The position numbers were made by a program, and so were the translations under genes. Positions 20,645-30,940 of a stretch of 64,000 nucleotides of DNA are shown piece by piece. The stretch is from Blattamonas nauphoetae (taxonomy: Eukaryota > Preaxostyla > Oxymonadida): positions 1 through 64,000 of the forward strand of contig JARBJD010000369.1 of assembly GCA_033064195.1 (NCBI GenBank), given 5' to 3'. How positions within the stretch are numbered: position 1 is the first letter of the stretch; the number at the start of each line of letters is the position of its first letter. The notes beneath the pieces were generated by a model that searched no databases, had not been told where the DNA came from, and was given only the letters and a program-made list of their open reading frames with translations.

Positions 20645-21785
20645 GAGGAGACGAGAGCGGAAGGAGCGCAGTGAAGGATGCGGGCGGAAGGAGCACAGTG
20701 AAGGATGCGGGCGGAAGGAGCACAGTGAAGGATGCGGGCGGAAGGAGCACAGTGAAGGATGCGGGCGGAAGGAGCACAGTGAAGGATGCGGGCGGAAGGA
20801 GCGCTGTTGTGGATGCGGGCGGAAGGAGCACAGTGAAGGAGCACAGTGAAGGATGTGGGCGGAAGGAGCACAGTGAAGGATGCGTGCGGAAGGAGCACAG
20901 TGAAGGATGCGGGCGGAAGGAGCACAGTGAAGGATGTGGGCGGAAGGAGCACAGTGAAGGATGCGGGCGGAAGGAGCGCTGTTGTGGATGCGGGCGGAAG
21001 GAGCACAGTGAAGGAGCACAGTGAAGGATGCGTGCGGAAGGAGCACAGTGAAGGATGCGGGCGGAAGGAGCACAGTGAAGGATGTGGGCGGAAGGAGCAC
21101 AGTGAAGGATGCGGGCGGAAGGAGCGCTGTTGTGGATGCGGGCGGAAGGAGCACAGTGAAGGAGCACAGTGAAGGATGTGGGCGGAAGGAGCACAGTGAA
21201 GGATGCGGGCGGAAGGAGCGCTGTTATGGATGCGGGCGGAAGGAGCACAGTGAAGGAGCACAGTGAAGGATGTGGGCGGAAGGAGCACAGTGAAGGATGC
21301 GGGCGGAAGGAGCACAGTGAAGGATGTGGGCGGAAGGAGCACAGTGAAGGATGCGGGCGGAAGGAGCACAGTGAAGGATGCGGGCGGAAGGAGCACAGTG
21401 AAGGATGCGGGCGGAAGGAGCGCAGTGAAGGATGCGGGCGGAAGGAGCACAGTGAAGGATGCGGGCGGAAGGAGCACAGTGAAGGATGCGGGCGGAAAGA
21501 GCACAGTGAAGGATGTGGGCGGAAGGAGCACAGTGAAGGATGTGGGCGGAAGGAGCACAGTGAAGGATGCGGGCGGAAGGAGCGCAGTGAAGGATGCGGG
21601 CGGAAGGAGCACAGTGAAGGATGCGGGCGGAAGGAGCACAGTGAAGGATGCGGGCGGAAAGAGCACAGTGAAGGATGTGGGCGGAAGGAGCACAGTGAAG
21701 GATGTGGGCGGAAGGAGCACAGTGAAGGATGTGGGCGGAAGGAGCACAGTGAAGGATGCGGGCGGAAGGAGCGCTGTTATGGATG
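20645..21785 (+). repeat. 27-bp minisatellite, about 40 units, with higher-order pattern
   Basis: The unit is GCGGGCGGAAGGAGCACAGT followed by GAAGGAT. As 27 is divisible by three, all six frames stay open and encode repeats such as GGRSTVKDA (plus strand) and PPASFTVLL (minus). Unit variants (GATGTG for GATGCG; GCGCTGTTGTGG; a shortened duplicated GAGCACAGTGAAG) recur together at about 20.80, 20.97, 21.13 and 21.22 kb. This points to duplication of blocks of units as well as single units. GC content is far above that of the flanks. Confidence 0.9.
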
Positions 21786-22737
21786 CGGCCGGTCAGTACG
21801 ATAGTGAAGGTGTGCTTGAGTGATGCCTTTATTCTGTTTCCCGTTGCACTTCTCGTTTTCTCTCTAGTTTATTCCGCATCTAATGGTCTTGCTTCTAATT
21901 CCACTGACTGTATTCGTTGAACTTCTTCTATTCCTCTAGATCTGCCTTGATTCGGATATATTTCTCTTTGTGTTCTTGGAAGTCTTGTTTGCACCTTTCT
22001 CCTTTCATTTTGGCTCCTTCTAATCAAATATTCTATCTCTCTTCTTCTTCACTCTGAAAGCATTCTGTCTCCTTTCTCATCTGCGATGTCACATCCTTTC
22101 AAACTGTTCCTTCTTGTTTTCATCTTTTCTGATCTGTTTAGCACTCTCCCCAGATCAGAGTCGCTGATCTTCATCCAACTCTGATGGATATTTTCCTTAT
22201 CTTCACTTTTGCACCATTCTCAATCCAGTTTCTCTTCCATGTCTTGTTCTTATTCCTTTATCTCCCCTTCTTTGTGAGTATTTTCTTTCTATCCGCCTCT
22301 TTCAATACTCCATCACACCATCGTCTTCCTTACCCGAATCCGTTGATTCAGCCATGGTATCCGAGTTCTAGACAAGATGAGAACAATAATATTTCAAACC
22401 ATGTGAAGAATACTGTGATTGAAAGACAGACGAGGAAAAGATGGATGGAGGAATGATCATGGTGGAAAATTCTGTACCATCCGACTAATCTGGAAATCAA
22501 ATAAGAAAATAGGTTGAAAACAACTTGTCGTGAATCAACGCAAGCCCAATTCAACTTATTAGTTGATAGTTCTAAATGATCCTCGATCAATCCATAAAAA
22601 CTTTGTCATATCTCTCATTCACCCAAACGGACTCCAATTCAAAAATAAACCTCCAAAATAGATTTGTTCGAGTCCACTCTTTGTTGTCAACTAGTTTTTG
22701 TTTCAATCCTGAACATCATCCTAAACGACACATATGA

Positions 22738-23013
22738 ATGGTTCCTACAGATCAAAGTGAAATCACTGGTGGTGCAGAAGGTATTTCGACATCAGAATCA
22801 GTGAATACTGTCTACAGAGGAACACCAATCAATCAGGGTGCTCTGGATCCATATTTCACATCAACTCCAGAAGGTCCTCCTCCACCAATTCTCGCACTAC
22901 ATCAAGCAACATACTGGCTGTTCTGGATTGAAAATGGACAACCACGAGTGCGATATGTCATTGATCGCCGACTCCAAGAAGCATATAAAGAAGTGAAGAG
23001 AGGTTTTTCGTGA
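22738..23013 (+). pseudogene. Capsid-like gene 2, 3' end of the split copy
   Basis: It resumes the frame cut at 17636: MVPTDQSEITGG through PPPPILALHQATYWLFWIENG to TGA at 23011-23013. With the 5' piece it shows that the 5.1 kb element entered an already mutated gene copy. Confidence 0.75.
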
Positions 23014-23052
23014 TTTAACAGATGTGTTTTTGTATTTTTGCTAAAAACATCT

Positions 23053-23419
23053 ATGGTCAAACGTTCTTTCTCAATTCAGAATTCTCACACTGCTCAATTG
23101 CCTCATGATTGTGCCCATTCCTTAAAAGTAAATATACATCTATTTCATTGACTGTACGCTCATCCATGTGAAAGAAGAGATTGCTGGGAACTCAACTGTC
23201 ATCTCAAAAGATATTCCTCAGAACTTCACAATCCATGCTGATTGGATTCAGACTGATGCACACAATGATTCATATGTTGCCTTCTGCAACGAACAGATTG
23301 CGAAGCGAAAGAAAAGGGAATTAGATACTCGACAGTCCATAGTGAAGATCTGGTTCAAAGACAGTTCTGGTGAATCAATTGAGATGGAAACAACAGAGAC
23401 AATCAATACTCCAACCTGA
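23053..23419 (+). pseudogene. Copy of the small conserved Polinton protein
   Basis: It matches 6749-7123 and follows capsid-like gene 2 in the same order, with an ATG at 23053. A frameshift lies near 23120-23160, after which the frame encodes VKEEIAGNSTVISKDIPQ onward. Similarity ends at NTPT near 23415, where an inverted scrap of the same gene end (about 23420-23455) is joined, so the 3' end was rearranged. Confidence 0.62.
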
Positions 23420-23436
23420 GATCAACAAGAAATTCA

Positions 23437-23574
23437 TCATACTCTTTGATTATTAGTCTCTAATCCAACCTCCAATTCGTTCTGCGCATCAGTCACCAGG
23501 GCACCATTTTGCCTGAGTATCTTGGAACATTACGTCGAGGTCTCACACTTGTACAAACTGGACCTACTCTTCAT
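23437..23574 (-). pseudogene. Small unrecognised Polinton-associated frame with conserved in-frame TAA
   Basis: From ATG 23574, behind T/A-rich blocks (TTTTTTTATTTGG, TTTTTTATTTTGC), the frame reads MKSRSSLYKCETST, then TAA at 23530-23532, then stays open through SKILRQNGALVTDAQNELEVG to TGA at 23437-23439. The copy at 44.3-44.46 kb has the same TAA in the same place and the same open frame after it. Either both descend from one dead copy or the stop is tolerated. Upstream on the minus strand (23785-23640) a short Gly/Pro run (GGPGAPGGSP) looks collagen-like. Function unknown. Confidence 0.4.
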
Positions 23575-23939
23575 CTGCAAAATAAAAAATCCAAATAAAA
23601 AAATCAGCGTTAATTTTGTGAACATCATACTGGTGGATCTTGAGCGTGCCCCTGCACCGTTGACTTGTGGACCTACCAAAATCAAATGCTTTTTTTGGCG
23701 ATCCACCTGGGGCTCCTGGGCCACCTTGGACTTTCAATAGGATTAACGAACGACTGCCAAATGATTGTGCCGATCGATCTGTCACTGGATCTACTGAAAT
23801 CTATTTCTGGAGCTCATTTTATCAAAAGAATGTGTGTTTTAGAGGTCAAAATTCATTTATTCAGTGCTTACAGGGAACCTTGGAGGTATCGATTTTCGAC
23901 TTCTACACTACTCTGTTGTGAGAAGAAATATTAAAAAAC

Positions 23940-24509
23940 TCAAAAATAGATGTCTTCGTTCGTTGTAGAAAGTTCGAAGAAACTGATTGATCTGTTCTTG
24001 CGATGGCATACGAATTTCTCAAGTTCAAATATTGCTGCGGACGGAGGAGCTGTCATGATCTTTCGCAACCGTTCTGCTTTAGAGAGAGAGTAGTCAATTT
24101 GGTTGTCTTCTGATGCATCAAGAAGGCATCCAACGATTTTTGAGGAGAGCATCCAGCGAAAGTGGGAAAAGCAGTTACTTGGGCTGATTTCAGGGATCAA
24201 CATTGAGTAGACGATTTCTTCGAAGACAGACTTTGTCATCCATCCTGTCCTCAGGAGGATGACTTTAAATCGTTGTATCTCCAAATCGGAAAATTCGTGC
24301 CGGTCAATTTCATGTGGATGTAGAAGGATGAGTGAGAGCGAAATTTCTTTGGTTGACACAGGTACGAATAGTGTCGCATTCTCGTGCCTTGGAAATGACG
24401 GAGACAGGACCTCAGGGTTTTCAGTCGATGGTACTAGGTGTTTTTTCGAATCTTGCCGAACGATGATGGATGTTTCGTCGCAATTTCGAAGTGGAATTAT
24501 CGTACACAT
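23940..24509 (-). pseudogene. pogo-like DDE transposase fragment
   Basis: The frame encodes CDETSI (matching the NFDES first Asp site of the better copy at 45.98-47.07 kb), then LLRTGWMTKSVFEEIVYSMLIPEI (matching the GW..ETYNEIMQNFILPQI segment), then LLDASEDNQ where the second Asp is expected. The N-terminal DNA-binding half and the C-terminus are absent. It is an isolated decayed remnant. Between it and the DIRS element (24510-25045) I see no gene. Confidence 0.55.
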
Positions 24510-25044
24510 TCCTGGAGAATGTCCTTCAGTGCTTGAGTTCTGTTTTTTGTGCTCTTTTCAAAAGAAATGATGAAAACCACGAGGAAGTCAGAGATGATGT
24601 TGGTTTGTTTTCGTCATGATGGAATTCTTATTTGCTAAAAAACCAGATTTAAACTCCTCATCTGTAAAAATACCTGTGAACTGAACCCGATTGAAGGAAA
24701 CTTTGTGACAATGAAACGGGAGAGTTTGTCGGACTCGTCTCAGATGAGAACTACCACTACTAGTATATCATTTGAAATCTCTCAGTGCGAGAACCTGTCG
24801 ATGTGAGTAGTGTATATGGCGAAAAGGAAACTTCCGTTCCTTAGACGATACTCCTGTGCAAAATCATCATGCCGATTGACACAACAATCGGTGTGATCAT
24901 TCTCATGTACTTTCAAAGCCAATTGACATTCCCAGAAACCCCAATCGTACCATCAGCAATTATTTGAGAGGTCCACCTGACATTCAAATGCTCAGAAACG
25001 ATTTGAATGATTCCGAATGTTGTTTGTATTGACTCTTGTCAGCA

Positions 25045-25207
25045 ATGAGATCACTCTCCAGTGATCGACGAGATATGGCTTCATCACTCCGAGATGAAGA
25101 TAGTCTGAGTAAAGTTTCCTGTGAATTGTTGTTAAAATGAGTCAAAATAATGAATTAATCCTACTTAATCACCCGTCTCGCTCCGTGAAATGATCTAGCC
25201 CTTTGTT
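25045..25207. repeat. DIRS left inverted repeat
   Basis: Its reverse complement matches two separate right-hand segments: 25110-25207 matches 30354-30460 (AACAAAGGGCTAGATCATTT and on), and 25045-25110 matches 30138-30200 (CTCGGAGTGATGAAGCCAT). The right side thus splits what the left side holds as one block. Confidence 0.85.
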
Positions 25208-25894
25208 ACTCCTTGAATTGTTGGAAAAGATAGTGACATCACCGGATCCATCAATCACGATCCCCTGGCCCCCCAGCACCACTCAATTATCCGAGAGCAT
25301 GCACCGCATGTTTAATACGCGGACTGAGTGGCGGAAGAGGGCTTCGATGGACGTCTCGCCCCACTACACGGAACTTTGCTGGGAATAGAAACAGCTGCGA
25401 ATCATCTGGTTGCCTTAGGCCTCGGGGCTGTGGCTGATTCAGAGACCGATGGCTTGGATCGAAGATCACTCCAAATCAGGACACACAAGGCCGGAGAGAT
25501 CGCTCACAGGGTCAATAGAGCCCGTCTGTCTCACATTTTGAGAGTTCGTGCTCGACCACTCTTGGATAAGAAGAAGAGCGACTCGCTCGAGAAGCAGAGA
25601 GCCGTTCTGGAGATTTTCAAGGAAGAAACTAGAAAGCGGGAGGGAATGAAAAGACAGACATTTTTTCGCAGGGGCCCCGGTCAGGGGCGATTTTACCAGC
25701 ATCGGACATACACAGCAGGCGCACAGCCGCGGTACGAAGCTCAACGACAGCCGTACGCCCAAAGGCAGACATACGGTCAGACGACATCACCAGGTCGTCG
25801 AGCTCAACAGCCGCCGAGTCGTCCGTATACAACGAGACCAAAAGGAACCTCGACACAACCACAACAACTATTTCGACGTCGTTCACAGTTCTAA
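25203..25894 (+). pseudogene. DIRS Gag-like protein, frameshifted
   Basis: An upstream frame (25203-25388: PWPPSTTQLSESMHRMFNTRTEW) and the main frame (25328-25894) overlap and need a frameshift near 25330 to join. The main product has charged helical sequence (EKQRAVLEIFKEETRKREG) and an Arg/Gln/Tyr/Pro-rich tail (RRGPGQGRFYQHRTY onward), typical of nucleic-acid-binding Gag C-termini in DIRS elements. No zinc knuckle is visible. It precedes the reverse transcriptase by about 50 bp. Confidence 0.6.
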
Positions 25895-25944
25895 CTGTAG
25901 CAGGAAGATCGGAGGAAGAATCACAACACTCCAAACAGAGGACA

Positions 25945-28514
25945 GGTCTGGAAGGTGGAATTGGGGGAAGAATTGGTCGTTTTTGGCGAGAGTGGGAGAG
26001 GTTCGGCATGGGCGGGTTGATGAGAGAGGGAATCCGCATCCAATGGAATCAGTTGGGGCCTCCCACAATTACTGGGCGCCCCTTCGAATTGAAGCTGACG
26101 AAGGAGGAGATGATGGGATTGAAGGAGACAATCGAAATGGAACTGCTGGAAGGGAGTATACGGGAAGCAAGTCTTCAAGAGGTGAAATGCTGGAACGCAA
26201 CGTTTGTCATCAAGAAAAAAGACGGCAGCTGGCGCCGCATCCTCGACTGTCGTCGAGTCAACGAACATGTGGCCCACGAACACTTCAAAATGGACAACGT
26301 TCCAACTGTTGGCAATCTGATTCATCGAGGAGCTTGGCTGACAAGTATAGACCTCACTCAAGCTTCTGCACATGTTCCTCTCCACATCGCAGATCAGCCT
26401 TTCTTCGGTTTCACCGTCGGCGGAAAGCATTTCATTCAACAAACCCTTTGTTTCGGGTTGACATCCGCCCCACGTGTTCTTTGAAAGATCTTGCGGCCAG
26501 TGGTGGCACCAGGGTTCAAAATGTCCAACGTGGACATATCCGATCCATATCATTTATTGAATTGACTTACTTCAGGCTACGATAAAAAAGAAAGTAGAAA
26601 GAGTTGAAAATAAGTCATACAAAGTTGATGATGCAAAGAAAATGACCATGGTTTTTGAGATCCTTGTTTTTCAAGTATCTCCCTGCTGATCATAAAAAGG
26701 TATAAAGATATACATGGTGAAGTCTTCTTACATTTAATTTTGCATTACTGTTGAGATTTGAGGGTTTGTCTGGCAATCAGCCTGATTGACAAAAAAACGC
26801 CATGTGAAGAAGGAGACAATCTTTAATCATCCATACAAAGTACTTAGATGGTTGAAAAAGGAACAAAACATTCATTTGATGTTGTTCGATTTCAAAGAAA
26901 ACATAGAAGACTGACGTAACCACGAGATTGTCTGAAAAAGCAGAAAGCTTACAGTCAACTGAACTCTCCGAACAAGAAACGTCTTCACTGAGATAGGAGT
27001 GAGTGTTTTGACGATTATAATCATCAAATCACTGTAGAGTGCTTTATCGGTTGATCTGCCCATTTTGATAAAACTGTACACTCGAAAGAAACATTGAATA
27101 ATAGAGAAGTGACATAATGAATGAAAAAAGGCATATATTAACACAGGAGTGCTTTGTCAGGATTTGATTCTTCTATGTACATGAACGGAGTTCGTCAACG
27201 TGCCATCAACGCGCGCTCAACGGGACAAAGGGGTGAATCAACGTGAGGTCAACGGGAGAAAGACCGCCCGTGGCAGGTTTCGAACCCTGGGTGGCACACT
27301 TTCGCCCATCGTTCCCAATCGTCGCTTATCTCGACGATTTCCTCCTCATTCACAATACAATGGAGGACGGAAGGAAGAATACGGCAGCCGTCGTGGGATT
27401 GCTGACTCAGTTGGGCTTCTCAATCAACGAAGGAAAGTCTCGGTTGGTTCCCACTCAGAGGATCGAATACCTCGGGCTGTTTTGGGACACAATAGCCAAT
27501 TCTGAATGTGTGGGGAGAGACAGAGCGATGATCATGAAAGGGTCAGTAAAAGAGAGGCTGAGGCAGGCTCGGAAGGGAGGCTCATGTCGAGTCAGGACAA
27601 TCGCGTCGACGGTGGGGAAGCTTCAGCCGATCGGGTTCGTCGACCCTCTCGCTTTCTTCTACACAAGACATCGTACTCATTGGAAGGACGGGGTGGTCAA
27701 GGAAGGAGGTTGGTTTCATGGGGGATCACTCACGGAGGCAGCTCTCAAAGAGCTCGATTGGTGGTTGATCAGGCTAGCACAACCGATCGAGCGCTCCCTC
27801 GATTTGTTCACTCCATCCGTCACGATCACCACTGACGCAAGCGAGTGGGGAGTCGGAGTGGTCTGGAAGAGGGACAAGAGAGTAGAAACATGGCAGGTTC
27901 GCTTCAACGAACAAGAAAGCAGATGGAGCAGCAACCGAAGAGAAGCGATGGCAATCGTTCGAGGGGTTCAAGAGGGAGTCAGCAGACAACTAGTCAAAGA
28001 GGAGGACGATATCTTAATTTTGTCAGACAATCAGGTCGCAGTAGCCAATATAAACCGATGCTCTTCGGCAATATCTCTCGTGGATCTTTTCAAGACTCTG
28101 TTCGAGACGGCAGACAGAGCAAGATGCCGTCTCTGGGCAGAATATATTCCGGGTACAGAAAACACAGTCGCGGACAGGCTGTCAAGAATTCAAGATTCCA
28201 CGGATTATCACCTAAAACCACATATTTTCCAAACAATCGTGAATTTCTTCAAAATTCTGCCAACAATCGATGCGTTTGCGACGAGGACAAACAGGCAGGT
28301 GGGGTATTGGAGCCTCGCATGGGAAAAGGAGGCGGTGGGAACGAATGGGCTACTCCAGAATTGGGTGAACGATGGTTGTGTGTATGCGTTCCCACCTGTC
28401 CCTCTGATTCCAAGAATCATCCAAAAGCTGAGGACTCAACCGACAACGACTACAATGGTAGTACCCGACTGGGAAACGCTATTAGCAGGGTTTATAGTTG
28501 TCAGACAGATTTAG
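25945..28514 (+). pseudogene. DIRS reverse transcriptase-RNase H, split by a 780-bp insertion
   Basis: The first part (25945-26502) carries the N-terminal GGRIGRFWREWERF motif, KKKDGSWRRILDCRRVN, motif A SIDLTQA, and FGLTSAPRV. It has a TGA at 26482-26484 and is cut at 26509. The second part (27290-28514) continues with VAYLDDFLLIH (motif C). It then has RNase H acidic sites in TTDASEWGVGVVW, SNRREAMAI, LSDNQVAV and VADRLSRIQ, followed by a PTIDAFATRTNRQV segment usual at the end of DIRS polyproteins. Removing the insertion and one copy of its 8-bp target duplication restores the frame exactly; only the TGA then remains. Confidence 0.85.
26510..27289. mobile_element. 780-bp hAT-like non-autonomous element in the RT gene
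   Basis: The ends are CAGGGTTCAAAATG at 26510 and the reverse complement of CAGGGTTCGAAACC ending at 27289. They are flanked by the 8-bp direct repeat GGTGGCAC at 26502-26509 and 27290-27297. CAG-type TIRs and 8-bp duplications are the hAT signature. No transposase lies inside; the interior is AT-rich with no credible gene. Confidence 0.85.
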
Positions 28515-29033
28515 TGTAAACGTGAGGTCGAAAGACCTCACCTCCCCATTTTGGAGGTGAGGTCTCTCGATGTCCGAAATAGGCAACTGACAATCCAAAA
28601 AAGTGAGATCATCGACCACAACACGACTCTCCGACACCATTTCGCACCTTAAATTTCTTTCCACTTCACTGGAAACAGTTGAATTTCTCTTTTTTTCGCA
28701 AAAATCACTGAAATTGTCATTTGATCAAGATGACTAAAAAGTTGGTGGGTTGGATCAATTTTCAGTTTTTCCATAGAGTGATCCAATGTGACTTTCAATT
28801 TGATTTTAGATGTGAAATGATCTTCTCGAATCCATTTAACGAATAAAAAGAGGAAATTTCTCCTTGATTGAGCTTATTGAGACAATAGAAGCGAAAAACA
28901 GCACCACATTTTTTTCCACTATCCATCTCACATTTAGAAATTTTGATCAATCTATAATCAATTTTTCATGAAATGAGAATCCTCGTGAAAATTAATCCAA
29001 AAACATAAATTAGAAAAGAGGTGAGGTCTTTTG
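28515..29033. mobile_element. ~0.5 kb palindromic-ended insertion between RNase H and recombinase
   Basis: The left end has AAAGACCTCACCTCC and the right end AGGTGAGGTCTTTT, which are inverted copies of about 14 bp. Next to the left end are hairpins GTGAGGTC-GAAA-GACCTCAC and CTCACCTCC...GGAGGTGAG. The interior is AT-rich without a gene. A clear target duplication was not found. The palindromes resemble those at 14763-14835 beside the hAT transposase, so it may be a derivative of that family. Confidence 0.5.
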
Positions 29034-30396
29034 AGGGTGAGTCAGGTGAGGACCCGATCCAAACCCTGCCTATTAGGGAAGGAGGAGTTGGAGAAATGGG
29101 CATCGAAGAGCTTGTTGTTGGGGAAGACGGAGGAGGTGACGTTGGAAGGGAAAGGAATGCTGGCGGCGGGGAGCAGAAGGCCCCCGGGAATGCTGAGAGC
29201 ATTCTTTCTGGTGAAATATGGGAAGGGTTGGCTGAGGATCAAGGAATAGAGGATAGGACAATGATTCGAATGTTGGTGGGATTCAGTGAGTCAACCGTCA
29301 GGCAATACGCTGGTGCAATTCGAAAATGGATAGAAGATTCGGTCGAAAAGGGAAGAGACTGGAGAGATGTGAACCAAGTCGACGTAGCCAATTTCATTTC
29401 AGCCTGGGTCGATCGGACACATTCGGCGGGTTCGGTGGGAGGAGTACGGTGTGCTCTATCTTTTTTGTATCACGAGTACTGAACAAAGAGCCGGTGGGAG
29501 ACACAGTGGTGGTGATGCAGACCATGAAGGGCATCAAGAGAATCTTCCCAGCGAAGAGTCGATATCAAGACATCTTTGACGCTGTGAAGGTGGAGGAAGA
29601 ACTGCAGAAGCTTTGGGAGGAGAAAGAAGATCTGGACGATGTGGATTTAGTCGCGGCAATCACCGTTATTCTACTTTTGCACCATGCGGTTCGGTTCACA
29701 GAAATGATACAGATCAATCGAGAAGAGTTGCATTTGGGGATCGATCAGCAGAAGGTTCAGGTGAGGATGAGGCTTAAGACGGAAGAGGAGACGAGGGAAT
29801 ATGAGTTGGATGAGACATGGCTTATCCAAGGGCAGAGGATCGGTGACTGGGTACGATTACTTGATCTGAGGAGGGGCGAGGGATGGACTGGTCAGCTGCT
29901 TGGTGGTGAGGGGAGGAGGACGGAGAAAGACGTCAGGGATCTTGCGGGTGCAGTCATGAGAAAGGCCGGAGTTGAGGTCCACAAGTTCACACCTTATTCC
30001 TTAAAACATGCAGGTCTCTCAAGTCGGAAGCAGAAGGGATGGACCGAGGAGGAATTGGCCAGGGGTGCAAGACTTTCGCGAAGATCCAGGGTGATGGAGA
30101 AACACTACTTAAAGCCTCTGACAGCTCCCAACAAACTCAGACTATCTTCATCTCGGAGTGATGAAGCCATATCTCGTCGAACACTGGAGAGTGATCTCGA
30201 GTATGGTTCTGAACGAAGAGATGAAGATAGAAATATACCACCACCCGCCCCGACAGCTCCAGGACTCAAGAAAAAGAAAAAAGGCAAGAAAGGGAAGCAA
30301 TCAAGCTCAAAACCACCTATGCATTCATCTCTTCGTTCAGAACACTCCCAACATAGTAACAAAGGGCTAGATCATTTCACGGAGCGAGACGGGTGA
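29021..30396 (+). pseudogene. DIRS tyrosine recombinase, one frameshift
   Basis: The N-terminal part (to 29482) reads STVRQYAGAIRKW and VANFISAWVDRTHSAGSVGG, the core-binding domain of DIRS recombinases. It ends with TGA at 29480-29482, but the similarity goes on in the overlapping frame (29470-30396), so one frameshift lies near 29475. The catalytic domain shows the first Arg in HHAVRFTEMIQ, a Lys-His pair in TPYSLKHAGLS where His-x-x-Arg is usual, and the nucleophile Tyr in VMEKHYLKPL. The last 90 residues are Lys/Ser/Pro-rich and overlap the right-end repeats. It integrates the circular DNA intermediate. Confidence 0.8.
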
Positions 30397-30500
30397 TTCA
30401 GTAGGATTAATTCATTATTTTGACTCATTTTAACAACAATTCACAGGAAAATGTACTCAGACTATCTTCATCTCTTCGTTCAGAACCATACTCGAGATCA
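30138..30500. repeat. DIRS right inverted repeat and internal complementary region
   Basis: 30354-30470 is inverted relative to 25100-25207. 30459-30500 is the reverse complement of 30192-30230 (CTCGAGTATGGTTCTGAACG). 30138-30200 is inverted relative to 25045-25110. These complementarities would allow circle formation from linear single strands, as known for DIRS-1. Confidence 0.8.
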
Positions 30501-30932
30501 AAAAATGTTCAGGTCAACATCGATTTTTCATGTGTTTTCCATTTTGAACACAAATCCTTTGAAACCAACAGTTGAAGCACTTCGAAAATTTCTGAAACAA
30601 ATTCTAAAATCTCGGGGACAACGTCGGTCGTCGATCAAAACAATCCCGATGAAAACCGGTTGGGAATTCGTGGCGCAACGTACCGTTCTGTGGTCCAAAA
30701 TAAGTCGAAAAAGTCGATGCTCATATTTCACCACTATCAACCACTATATCTCTAAAACACATTATTTTGACTCCACATAATTGGTTCATCATTTTGAATG
30801 GGGAAATTTTTGCGAAAAAACACATTCGAAAAAAAAGTTTGATCCGACCCACCATGATTTTTTTGAATTTGTTAGAATTTTAAAAAAACGGTATTCGCTT
30901 TCTCTGTTCTCATTTTCAGGTCAGCTTTCGTC
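30500..30932. repeat. Dispersed non-coding repeat, second copy
   Basis: The stretch from about 30500 to 30860 matches 9.60-10.0 kb in reverse: shared words include CAATCCCGATGAAAACCGGT (9817-9830 reversed) and AAAGTTTGATCCGACCC. A third, weaker copy is at 56.0-56.26 kb. No gene is present. Confidence 0.5.
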
Positions 30933-30940
30933 GTCTAATG

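Larger units (their letters stand above)
17637..22731. mobile_element. 5.1 kb TIR element inserted in capsid-like gene 2
   Basis: The ends are inverted copies: TGTGACGTTTAGGATGATG at 17637 and the reverse complement of TGTGTCGTTTAGGATGATG ending at 22731, one mismatch in 19. A TA dinucleotide flanks both ends, and the capsid frame continues on the far side, so the boundaries are firm to a few bases. No transposase is recognisable inside. It contains a GC-richer block (19.9-21.8 kb) with a minisatellite and otherwise AT-rich DNA without credible genes. A TA target and short TIR suggest a Tc1/mariner-like or similar non-autonomous element, but the superfamily is not proven. A possible nested insertion lies at about 18.87-19.34 kb. 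Confidence 0.65.
25045..30500 (+). mobile_element. DIRS-type tyrosine-recombinase retrotransposon with nested insertions
   Basis: The element holds, in order, a left inverted repeat (25045-25207), a Gag-like frame, reverse transcriptase-RNase H, a tyrosine recombinase, and at the right the inverted repeat (30354-30470) plus an internal complementary region (30138-30230 and 30459-30500). This layout of inverted ends and internal complement is specific to DIRS-like elements, which integrate as circles by recombinase and make no target duplication. Two smaller TIR elements lie inside at 26510-27289 and 28515-29033. GC content is higher than in the Polinton parts. Confidence 0.85.

Noticed and set aside
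20645-21785. CRISPR-like array
   Set aside because: Units are contiguous 27-bp repeats without unique spacers.
20558-21823. Large open frames of up to 386 codons in the minisatellite, on both strands
   Set aside because: They follow from a 27-bp unit without stop codons in any frame and encode only the repeat. No start context or flanking coding sequence supports a gene.
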